Assembly: GCA_017428925.1 (NCBI GenBank)
Contig: JAFRPY010000034.1
Location: 1 to 61,508, forward strand
Direction: 5' to 3'
From: Prevotella sp.
GTDB taxonomy: Bacteria > Bacteroidota > Bacteroidia > Bacteroidales > Bacteroidaceae
Length of the DNA stretch: 61,508 nucleotides
The first letter of the stretch is position 1. Each line of letters begins with the position of its first letter. Positions 26,485 through 36,400 of this stretch are shown in pieces. The notes under the pieces were generated by a model that searched no databases, was not told the DNA's origin, and saw only the letters and a program-made list of their open reading frames with translations. The translations under genes and the position numbers were made by a program.

Positions 26485-26500
26485 TTAATTTAAGAAAATT

Positions 26501-27130
26501 TTGACCATCGACGACTATATCCTTGCCCATTCGGAACCTGAACCGGAATATCTGTACCGGCTCTGGAGAGCCACCAACGTTCACCTGTTGCGCGGACGCA
26601 TGGCCAGTGGTCATCTGCAGGGACGGCTGCTGAAGATGCTTGTACAGATGATCAAACCAAAAAACATTCTGGAAGTGGGGACTTTCAGCGGCTATTCGGC
26701 TATCTGCATGGCTGAAGGACTGGAGGAAGGAGGAAAGGTGTGGACATACGAAATCAACGATGAAATGGAGGATTTTACACGGCCATGGATAGAAAATTCG
26801 CCCGTTAGCGACCGAATCAACTTCATTATCGGTGATGCCATTACAGAAGCCCCAAAACTGGGAATACAATTCGACTTGGCTTTCATCGACGGCGACAAGC
26901 GCACTTATCTGGAAACCTACGAGATGGTGTTGCGGGTGATGCGTCCCGGAGGTTTTATCATGGCCGACAACACTCTGTGGGACGGTCATGTCCTGGAACA
27001 GCCGAAATCGGACGACCGCCAAACTCAGGGAATTGAGTCGTTTAACGACCTCCTCATGAAAGACAACCGCGTGGAACAGGTTGTGCTGCCGCTGCGCGAC
27101 GGATTGACGGTGATAAGGGTGAAGCCATGA
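26501..27130 (+). CDS. Class I SAM-dependent O-methyltransferase (COMT-like)
   Basis: This 209-residue methyltransferase has the SAM-binding loop ILEVGTFSGYSA, FIDGDKRTY and MADNTLWDG typical of the cation-dependent caffeoyl-CoA/catechol O-methyltransferase family (the Asp, Asp, Asn ligands are visible). The substrate is unknown. Translation must start at TTG 26501 or later, because an in-frame TAA lies four codons upstream and no ATG occurs before the conserved N-terminus (TIDDYILAHSE). Both flanking gaps consist of ATGACGnn repeats. Confidence 0.85.
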   Translation: MTIDDYILAHSEPEPEYLYRLWRATNVHLLRGRMASGHLQGRLLKMLVQMIKPKNILEVGTFSGYSAICMAEGLEEGGKVWTYEINDEMEDFTRPWIENSPVSDRINFIIGDAITEAPKLGIQFDLAFIDGDKRTYLETYEMVLRVMRPGGFIMADNTLWDGHVLEQPKSDDRQTQGIESFNDLLMKDNRVEQVVLPLRDGLTVIRVKP

Positions 27131-27223
27131 TGGGATGGCGGGATGGCGTTATGACGGGGCGGGATGTCGTCATGGCGGGGCGGGATGTCGTCATGACGTT
27201 ATGACGGGATGACGTTATAACGA
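27125..27223. repeat. Degenerate ATGACG/GGGATG repeat upstream of the patatin gene
   Basis: A run of GGGATGNCGTTATGACGGGGCGGGATGTCGTCATG-like units with a basic 8-base step, related to 26452-26484. It ends 13 bases before the patatin start codon and leaves little room for a normal promoter. Confidence 0.55.
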
Positions 27224-27235
27224 AAAGTTAAATTA

Positions 27236-28099
27236 ATGATGGAAAAAAACGGACTGGTATTGGAAGGTGGCGCCATGCGGGGATTCTTCTCTGCGGGCGT
27301 GATGGACGTGATGATGGAGAACGGCGTTGAATTCGATGGAATCATCGGGGTCAGTGCCGGTGCTGCTTTTGGGTGTAACTATAAAAGCAGACAGCCCGGA
27401 CGCGCCATCCGCTACAACATGAAATACGCCAAGGACTGGCGCTATTGCTCGGTGCGCTCACTGATCGTAACAGGCGACATCTTCGGCGGAGAATTCGACT
27501 ATCACTACCTGCCCACCCATCTGGACATCTTTGATACAAAAGCCTTTGAGGAGAATCCTGTGGAGTTCTATGCCGTCTGCACCGACGTGGAAACGGGAAA
27601 GCCCGTCTATAAGAAACTCGACAAATGCTCCTACGAATGCTATGAATGGATAAGGGCCTCGGCATCTATGCCTTTGGCCTCAAAAATTGTGGAAATAGGA
27701 AACCGGAAACTGCTCGACGGCGGCATCAGTGACAGCATCCCGCTGAGCTATTTCCAAAGTATCGGCTATGGAAGGAACATCGTGGTGACCACTCAACCCC
27801 AAGAATACGTGAAAGGGAAGAACTGGCTGATGCCCCTAATTCGCTATTCAATGCGAAAATTCCCCCATTTCATCGAGGCTTGCGCGAACCGCCACCTGAT
27901 GTACAACCAACAGCTGGCCTATCTGAAAGAAGAAGAAAAAAAAGGAACGACGCTGGTTATCCGACCGGATTCGAAACTGGAAATTGGCCATATTTCGCAC
28001 AATCCCGACGAAATGAAAGCGACCTACGAAATTGGCCGGAAAGCTGCGGAACAACGTCTCGGCGAGATTCTCGATTTCATTGCCGCCGGGAAGGAGTGA
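27236..28099 (+). CDS. Patatin-like phospholipase family protein
   Basis: This 287-residue patatin-fold hydrolase carries the oxyanion hole GGAMRG, nucleophile elbow GVSAG and catalytic Asp in LLDGGISDS, so the Ser-Asp dyad is intact. There is no signal peptide; a cytoplasmic or membrane-peripheral (lyso)phospholipase or acyl hydrolase is expected. Two adjacent ATG codons (27236 and 27239) could start it. Family-level function is secure, the substrate is not. Confidence 0.87.
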   Translation: MMEKNGLVLEGGAMRGFFSAGVMDVMMENGVEFDGIIGVSAGAAFGCNYKSRQPGRAIRYNMKYAKDWRYCSVRSLIVTGDIFGGEFDYHYLPTHLDIFDTKAFEENPVEFYAVCTDVETGKPVYKKLDKCSYECYEWIRASASMPLASKIVEIGNRKLLDGGISDSIPLSYFQSIGYGRNIVVTTQPQEYVKGKNWLMPLIRYSMRKFPHFIEACANRHLMYNQQLAYLKEEEKKGTTLVIRPDSKLEIGHISHNPDEMKATYEIGRKAAEQRLGEILDFIAAGKE

Positions 28100-28165
28100 C
28101 AAGACAATTGTGACGCCTCGGTGAAAAAAATATCGGCCAACGATGGTTCTTTTGAAAAAAAGATA

Positions 28166-28173
28166 TATCTTTG
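28166..28173 (+). promoter_or_regulatory. -7 promoter box of rnr
   Basis: TATCTTTG lies 29 bases before the RNase R ATG at 28203. No clear TTTG at -33. Confidence 0.5.
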
Positions 28174-28202
28174 TGGAGTGTAATTACTAAAAATCCAAGA
28201 CT

Positions 28203-30425
28203 ATGGCAAAAGGAAAGAACAAAGGCAAACGCCTCAACAAAAAGCAACTGACGGAAATGTTGAAGACTTTCTTCACGCAACATCCCAATGAAACTTATTC
28301 GTATAAGCAACTCTTCAAGAGTCTCAATATTGAACAGCATCCCGTGAAAATGCTTGCCATAGACATCATGGAAGACATGACCTGGGACGACTTCCTGGCC
28401 AAGGAAGGTGAAGGACAATACCGCCTTAACCTTCAAGGACAGGTCACCGAAGGCACGTTCATCCGCAAGCCCAATGGCAAGAACTCGTTCATTCCCGACG
28501 GTTCCGACAAGCCCATCTTTGTGGCTGAGCGCAATTCGCTGTTTGCACTAAACGGCGACCGCGTGCGGGTAACGATGTTGGCGCGCCGTGAGAAACACAT
28601 CAAGGAAGCCATGGTCACCGAGATACTGAAGCGCGCCCACGACCAGTTTGTGGGAATCCTGAAGGTGGAAAAGAACTATGCCTTCCTCATCAGCGACTCA
28701 AAAATCTTCGTTCACGACATTTTCATCCCCAAACGTAAGCTGAAGAACGGAAAGACAGGCGACAAGGCCGTGGTGAAAATCATTGAGTGGCCGTCGAAAG
28801 ATTCGAAGAACATTGTGGGCGAAGTGGTGGACATCTTAGGAAAGACTGGCGACAACAATACGGAGATGCACGCCATCCTGGCTCAATATGGTCTGCCCTA
28901 CAAATATCCCCAAAACGTTGAGGAAGCCGCAAACAAGATTGACCCGGGCATCACGCCCGAAGAGATTGCCCGCCGCGAGGACTTCCGCGACGTGTGCACC
29001 TTCACCATCGACCCGAAGGATGCCAAAGACTTCGACGATGCCCTGAGCATAAGAAGCCTACCCCCAGCCCCTCCCAAAGGGAAGGGAGCAACACTTTACG
29101 AAGTGGGCGTACATATTGCCGACGTATCGCACTATGTGAAAGAAGGCTCTGTAATTGACAAGGAGGCCGTAAAACGAGCCACAAGCGTCTATCTCGTTGA
29201 CCGTACCATCCCCATGCTCCCCGAGCGGCTCTGTAACTTCATCTGCTCGCTACGCCCCGACGAGGAGAAACTCTGCTACAGTGTGGTCTTCAAACTGGAC
29301 AGCGAGGCGAACATCAAGGACTGGCGACTGGTGCATACCGTCATCAAGAGCAACCGCCGGTTTGCCTATGAAGAAGTTCAGGAGATATTGGAGAAAAACG
29401 GTGTGAAAGACGGAACGGGCGAACCTGCTCCCTACAAGAAAGAATATTCGGGTGAGCTTGCCCGCGAAATCATCATCCTCGACGCACTGGCCAAACAACT
29501 GCGCAAGCGGCGTTTTGAGAATGGTTCGGTGAAGTTCGACCGTGAAGAACTGCATTTCGACATCGACGAAAAGGGCAAGCCCACGCGCTGCTACTACAAG
29601 AAATCGAAGGATGCCAACAAACTGATAGAAGAGTTCATGCTGCTGGCCAACCGCACGGTTGCCGAGTGGATAGGGACAGAGAAAAAGAAGGGACAGAAGC
29701 CGAAGACCTTCGTCTACCGTATCCACGACCAGCCCGACCCCACGAAACTGGAAAACCTGCGACAGTTTGCCGCCAAATTCGGCTATAGGATAAAGACCTC
29801 GGGCACTAAAGGTGCCATCTCGCGTTCGCTTAACAAACTGATGGACGAGAGCAACGGCCGTCGGGAACAGAAAGCCATAGAGATGGTGGCCCTGCGCGCC
29901 ATGATGAAAGCAAAATACTCGACGCAGAACATCGGCCACTACGGACTGGCCTTCGACTACTACACCCACTTCACCTCGCCCATCCGCCGCTATCCCGACA
30001 CGATGGTTCACCGCTTGCTCACGAGGTATCAGGACGGTGGCCGCTCGGCCAACCGCGACCACTACGAAGAACTCAGCGAGCATTCAAGCGACATGGAGCA
30101 GATAGCCCAGCAGGCTGAGCGCGATAGCATCAAGTACAAGATGGTGGAGTTTATGAGTGAAAAGATCGGCATGGAGTATGACGCCCATATCTCGGGCATC
30201 ACCAGCTTTGGCATCTACGCCGAGATTGACGAGAATCACTGCGAAGGCATGATTGCCATACACGATCTGGACGACGACTACTACGAGTTCGACGAAAGGA
30301 ACTATGTGCTCGTAGGCCGCCGCCATCACCACCAATACCAGCTGGGTGACCCCATCCGCATCAAAGTGGCACGTGCCAACATCGAAAGGCGACAGCTCGA
30401 CTTTGAAGTGATAAGTGATAAATGA
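28203..30425 (+). CDS. rnr: Ribonuclease R
   Basis: This 740-residue 3'-5' exoribonuclease degrades structured RNA in the cytoplasm. In order it shows a basic N-terminal winged-helix segment, cold-shock-type OB domains, the RNB catalytic domain with the DPKDAKDFDDA aspartate cluster (about residue 270) and VGVHIADVSHYV, the HYGLAFDYYTHFTSPIRRYPD motif, and a C-terminal S1 domain. Between the aspartate cluster and VGVHIADV, about nine extra residues (LPPAPPKGKGA) are encoded by a copy of the GC-rich palindromic repeat (29056-29088) without breaking the frame. A strong terminator follows at 30432-30471. Confidence 0.93.
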   Translation: MAKGKNKGKRLNKKQLTEMLKTFFTQHPNETYSYKQLFKSLNIEQHPVKMLAIDIMEDMTWDDFLAKEGEGQYRLNLQGQVTEGTFIRKPNGKNSFIPDGSDKPIFVAERNSLFALNGDRVRVTMLARREKHIKEAMVTEILKRAHDQFVGILKVEKNYAFLISDSKIFVHDIFIPKRKLKNGKTGDKAVVKIIEWPSKDSKNIVGEVVDILGKTGDNNTEMHAILAQYGLPYKYPQNVEEAANKIDPGITPEEIARREDFRDVCTFTIDPKDAKDFDDALSIRSLPPAPPKGKGATLYEVGVHIADVSHYVKEGSVIDKEAVKRATSVYLVDRTIPMLPERLCNFICSLRPDEEKLCYSVVFKLDSEANIKDWRLVHTVIKSNRRFAYEEVQEILEKNGVKDGTGEPAPYKKEYSGELAREIIILDALAKQLRKRRFENGSVKFDREELHFDIDEKGKPTRCYYKKSKDANKLIEEFMLLANRTVAEWIGTEKKKGQKPKTFVYRIHDQPDPTKLENLRQFAAKFGYRIKTSGTKGAISRSLNKLMDESNGRREQKAIEMVALRAMMKAKYSTQNIGHYGLAFDYYTHFTSPIRRYPDTMVHRLLTRYQDGGRSANRDHYEELSEHSSDMEQIAQQAERDSIKYKMVEFMSEKIGMEYDAHISGITSFGIYAEIDENHCEGMIAIHDLDDDYYEFDERNYVLVGRRHHHQYQLGDPIRIKVARANIERRQLDFEVISDK
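29056..29088. repeat. GC-rich palindromic repeat inside rnr
   Basis: The CCTACCCCCAGCCCCTCCC arm plus AAAGGGAAGGG matches the intergenic repeat family and is read in frame within the RNB domain as Pro/Gly/Lys-rich residues. Confidence 0.7.
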
Positions 30426-30431
30426 TAAATG

Positions 30432-30471
30432 AAAGTGCCGTTCCCCAACGATTGAGGAACGGCACTTTTTT
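30432..30471 (+). terminator. Strong intrinsic terminator of rnr
   Basis: A perfect 13-bp stem (30432-30444 with 30456-30468), an 11-base loop and a run of six T. The A-run on the other side makes it bidirectional, so it also ends the convergent 6.6-kb surface-protein gene. Confidence 0.9.
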
Positions 30472-30496
30472 GAGAGAGTTTATATGTCTTCAGGTA

Positions 30497-33400
30497 TTAT
30501 CTTTTGGTCACGGTCTTGCGTACGGTGCCATCCTTGCCACGGACGACATTCACACCTTGGCTGCGATGGTTCAGCTTGCGGCCTTGCAGATCGTAAAGTC
30601 CATCCACATTGGCATCCTCGGCATTGAACTGGCTAATGCCTGTAGCCTCGGCAACCGAAACGGGAATCTTCACGAATTGAGTCTTACCCTTCTGTGTGCT
30701 GCTCACCACAACGGTGAACTGCTCGTCCTCGGTGCCCTCGATGGTCAACGTGCCAGTGGCTGCATCGAGTGTTACCGTTGCTTTGATGTCACTGGGAAGT
30801 TCGTCGGCCAGTGCATATACCACGGTTCCTGAAGCGTCGAGTGTGAACAGTTCGGCCAGTGCAATCTCCGCCTTCTCATCAACATTCTGCTCGGGGGCTT
30901 CCTTCTCCGGGCGTGTCCCGTTGAAGTTGTCTATACAGAAGTAGGCAGGAGTGGTCATTCCATATTCGTTTTTACGCGAACTGGTGACGAAGAACTGCAG
31001 CGTTTTCACTGTTCCCAGAGATGAAAGGTCAACCCACTGCCAGGTGTTAAGGTAGTAGCGGTCCTCGGGATTCTCTGCCTGATAATCGGCCAGGTAGACA
31101 TCCACCGAGTTACCGTTGTCAGCGGTAATCGTCAGTTTGCACCAGTCGCCCTTGTCGAAGGCATCGCTACCCGTCTCGGCATTCTTGGTCATATCGTCCT
31201 TCACGGTGTAGGCATACACATTCCAGGCATCGTTGGTGACGAACATACCGTGCAGCTCATCGCCCTCAGGATTATTGAGCACCGTAATCTTTCCACCCTG
31301 CGGATAGGCCACGAGATAATTCTCTGAGCCGTCGTAACCTCCGCCAGCGGCATTGTTCCACTGCTGCGTCACATAGTCTTTTCCGTCGTAGTACGTCGAG
31401 GTACTGTTCGTATAGCCGAAGTTGTACCAGAAACTCCATTCGGGCATATAGCCATTGTCGAACTTATAGCTTCCGCTGACGAACGTGCTGTTGCCGCCTT
31501 CGGGTAAACCCATCCAGAATCCGTCCTCAGGATCCACATAGAGTGTCTCGAAGGTGGCGGTGACAGCCTCGCCCGTTACGATGGCACGTACGGTGGCCGT
31601 GTCGGCCTTTCCAGCATTGTCGGTGACGAGGAAGATGTAGTCGGTGCATTCCGTCGGAGTAGTCTTCACGGTGAAGAGGTCTTCAGGAACATCGTCGAAT
31701 GTCTCTGTCTTCAGCACATTATGCTTCTGGTCCATCCAGGTGAGCACGTATGGAGCGGTGGTCTCGTCGACGGTCACCATAGCCATCAGCGAAACTTCTG
31801 TTCCCGATGCAACGGTTTCCTCGGTGTCCGAGTTGTTGATGAAGGCCATAGCTTCAGGCTTCTGGGTTTCAGGTGGAGTAACTTCCATCAGGAAGGATTC
31901 CGTCTGCTTAGGTTCACCTACCACGCCACGAAGACTTACGGGCAGGAAATAGACCACATACTGCTGTTCATTTTCCAGATTATCGATTTCGATAAGTGTT
32001 TCAGCATTGGCGTTAATGTCTTGACTCGTTTCGCTGGCCTGCAGCTCTTCGGCAGTCGGAGCGGTATCGTCGGCTTTCTTGACAATGTAGAACACAGTAG
32101 CTGCCAAGTCGGTCTTCACGGCCACCGAGGCCTTGCCGTCGAGGTGAGTTTTCACCTGCGGATAGCCGTCGGCCATCACAGGAGCATCGAAAGCGTTCGG
32201 ATCGTATTCGTATGCGCCGATAGTGATGTTCTCAGCAGGACGTTCCTTGCCATTGATGTCGGTAGTTACATAAGTGAGAGCCTTTGCCGTGAGCAGGTCG
32301 CCGTCGAGGTCATTGGCTGGTTCCAGAACGTTTTCGCTGAGGAAGCCGACCTGTTTGTTCACGCAGGACGTTGCGCCCGTTTTCTCCACGAAAGTGGCAA
32401 AGTCGCCCGTTGTACTCGAAGCAGCACGGAAGAAGGTTTCTCCAGAGGTATAGATGACATTGTTCTGGAAGTTAAACTTGTCTGTTCCAAGATTGTTGTC
32501 ATTATAGAGGTTGACGGCAAAACCGCCGGTCTCGTTCTGGATGATGTTGTTCACGATGATGTTGTTGCCGTAGCCATCGTCCAGTTTCGATGAAGCCCAG
32601 AACGCTGCTCCGCCAGTCTCGCCCTTCATGCGTATGGTGTTGTAGGCAACATTGGTGTTCTTCACCTTGGATCCATTGAACTTGAATGCACTATAGCTTG
32701 CGTTGAGCGAAGTCAGGTTGATGACATTGTTTGCTATCAGTACAGGAGCATCGGCAGTACCCTCCATCTGGCGCAAGTTCATCACGGCGCAGTATGTTGT
32801 AGGTGCCACGTTAAAGATGTTGCCCGTAATCTCTGTTGCCTCACTGTATTCATCGCGCAATTGCATGTCAAGGATTCCCACGCTGATTTTTGTTTCTACG
32901 TCAGCATCAATGGTTATGGTGTTGTTGCGTATCTTGACACCCAGTTCATCCATTACATAGAGGGCTTTCTGACCATTGTTCTTGAAGGTGTTCCCCTCAA
33001 TAACGCCACCTACTTCCTTGGGCAGTGATACATTACTTGTTCCGCCCATGCTGACACCCATCTTGCCACCTTCGAGCAGACAGTTCTTGACGGTGAGATA
33101 GTCGTTGTTCTTGTTCTCCTCGTCAATGATGGTGTGACCTACAAGGCATACATCCTCACCTGTAGCTGTGCAGACAGGAGCATGCAGATAGCAGTTGTCG
33201 ATGGTAGCGTGACGGCTCTCGTCCTTCACCATCACCACGGCCTTATATGCCTTTTCGGTGGTGTAGATCTCGAGATTCTTCAGTGTGACGTAGTTGGCTT
33301 CATAGAGTGTCACCACGCCATAGTCCTTCTTATGCTGATCGTCACTGTATCCGCCAGTGGTGTAGTTGTTGTGATAGATCTTCACATCGCGCTCGCCGCT

Positions 33401-36400
33401 CTCGCTTTCGAGAGTCAGCGTATTGACGGCACCCATGCCCTTGATATAAGGAATGCGCACCTTCTCGTTATACTCACCGGCCTTGATCTTCAGTGTCACG
33501 GGACCTTCCATGCCGAGCACGCCGATATCGTCGATGGCACCCTGAATAGTGGCATAGTCGCCACCCTGTCCAACGGTATAGGTTCCGCTCTTGCCGCTTG
33601 CCACAGTGATGGTGGCAGTTGCAGGATTCTCAACCGAGATGGTCTGTCCGCCGACAGTGATTCCGTTGAGCGTTGCCGTTGCCGTCTGTCCTACAGCTGC
33701 GTCGCTTTTCACGTCGTAGGTAAGCCAGAAATAATAGGTTCCCGTCTTTGTGATGGAGTAGCTCCCGCTGAATGCCTCGTTGGCAGAGAAGGTCGTTGTC
33801 GTTCCTGTTTGATAGATATGGTAGTTGTCAACGGCCTCGCCGTCGGTACCGGCAATGTCGAAGGCGGTCACCGTTGCTGGTTTCAGGTCACCCTGAGCCT
33901 CAACCATTATCTTGAGCATCTTGGTGTCGGTCTGTCCCTTCAGCACTTCGTTGACACTGATGTCTTCGGTTGTCACGCTGGTAACCACCACGTCGGTCTT
34001 CTTGTAACCCTCAACCAGCATGGCGAAATTAGGTTTGGTGTAACTGCCCTTGCCAATATATTTGATGGTTATCTTACCGCCATTGACATCGGCATCAGAG
34101 ATGATAGGCTCGAACTTAGCGGAAGAACCTGAAAGGTCAATAATTTGGTTTTCATCAAGTGCTTCACCGCCCTTATAGATGTAGAGGTGTGCCGTATAGG
34201 CAAAGCTGATGCCTTTGTCGGTGAGTTTTATGCAGTCGGCATCGCCTGTCGGGGCGAAAGTGATGGTCGCTGTCACGCCATCGGCGCCGTCACCTTCAGG
34301 TCCGCCGTCGTCATAGAGGTTGATGGTTTGCCCCAATCCGAGTTCTACAATGCCATGATTGCCTTCGGTCATCATTATCTGGTTCTTCAAAATACGCTGA
34401 CCGTCGGGATCGCCCTTATCCATCTGCTTGTCTTCGCCGCTAATCTTCACGCTGACGATGGCTGCATCAACAGAAGTGTCTTCCTCGGCATCACTGCTGA
34501 TGTCGAAATTCACATAGAAAATGTTGTCGCCTTCGGCCAGTTCCAGCGCAGTCGTTGGGATGAGGGTAAGGGTAGCCGTTGACTTGTCGACTTCGGCAAC
34601 GGCAATAGGAGTTGCATCAGCTGACGGTGCATCGTCCTGACTGCCCACATAGTAGAGATAAGCCTTGTCTAATCGGCTCTGCGTTTCCTTCAGGTTGAGT
34701 GTCACGCCGTCGAGAGTCAGTTTACTTTGGTCACCGGTTGTGTTCACATTGAACGACAGCATCTGCTCGTTCTTTCCGCCAATGCTGGCCACTTCGGTAG
34801 ATGCCTGCGAAACGATGGTCGAGTTGTAAACCATCGGCTGGGGCAGGTATTCGCTGACAATGGCCGTCCAACCGTTGCTGCTGGTATAGCTTTGATTGGC
34901 ATTGAACACCACGGTCAAGGCGCCATCGGCAGCCGTTGAGCGAATCACCTTTCCAGGACCGTTGCTGTAGTCGTTTTTCTCGGTTGCCTTCCACAAAATC
35001 TCACCGCTGGTTCCCGTTCCGTTATAGATAGTGAACTTGGCCGACGATGAAGTGTTGTATGAATAGTAGTACAAGTCGAACGCTGAGAAGTCTATCTGGC
35101 ACACCATTCCCTCGTGCTTCGGAATGAACACGTTTACACGGTCGTCGGTGCCGGCCTCGTAGTAGCTGGAATATTCGCTCTTGGGTTTTGTGCGGAAAGT
35201 AAGCTCACCATTGACATTCTTCGTCACGCTGCCCATGTCGCTATAAGAATACACTACGTTGTTCACCAACCGTTCTGCCACAACGGCATCGCTGGCGGCC
35301 AAAACCGATGTTTCATTCGTAAAGGTTGCACTCACAAACTGGACGGCAACCTTGTTGCCATTCTGTGCATCCTCGCTGACATCGTAAGTCAGCCAAAAGT
35401 AATTGTCGCCCTCGGCGAGAACCACTTCCTTACCGGTGGTCTGTATCTCGAAGGCATCTGCAGTAATATCTACTTCGCCGACCTTGTTTCCCTCAGCTGT
35501 AGAAACCTCACTGCTGTTTCCTGTGAAATAAAGCGTTGCATGTGTCGCGTTGGCACTGGTACCTTTGGCAGAGAACGTAAACTTGCTGGCCACGAGTGCC
35601 GGTTCGGTCTCTGCAGTCTTGACATTCAGTTTCATCATGGCCTGGTTCTTGTCACCGGCACAAACCGTTTCGGTGCTTGCAGCACTGGTTTCAACGCTGT
35701 TGGCAACCATCGGCTGTGGAGTGAAGAGCGAAACCTCGGCCTCGAAACCGTCAGCTGCCACGTCGTTGCTTGCATCGCTGAACAGCACCACGGTCAGCGA
35801 ACCGTCGTCGGCCGTTGAGCGTACCTTAGCCGTCTCGCCTTTCTGCAAGGTCTTTAGCAGGTTTGCCTCGCTCACCGTCTGTCCTTTATAGATGCGCAGT
35901 TCCTGGTTATAGTAACTGCCGTGCCAGATGCTGTTATTGGTGAAGTCGACCATCACTTTCTTGCCTTCAACGCCTGAAAGGAAGGTCACCTGACCATTGG
36001 TCTTCGACACGATGCCGCCGTCTTTTCCGCCTTCGTCATAGAACTGCAGCGGTGTCTCGCCTACGGTAATGGTCTGCGGAGTGGATGTCATGATGACGAT
36101 GGCGGGATTTTCTACGGCAATGCTGGTGGCAGCGGTAAACGGCGTCACTCCGTCGGGCTGTCCTTCGGTCGTTATCTTCGTAACATCGAGCTGCACCTTG
36201 GCACCTACGGCGGCTGTTCCCAAGATGTCGCCCCGGATGAAGAAATTGTTGGTGCCGTCGCTGAGCGGCTGGCTCAGTACGAATTTATAGCCACTGCCAT
36301 CTTCCGAAACCGTGGCACTCACGGCTGTATCGCCAAAATAAAGTTTCAGGGCCGTGGGATCAACCATACCCTCGTTCTGCGGAAGGTTGAATGAGATGGA

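Noticed and set aside
30422-30832. Open frame overlapping the end of rnr and the rnr terminator
   Set aside because: It runs through the terminator hairpin and lies antisense to the well-supported 2197-aa protein.
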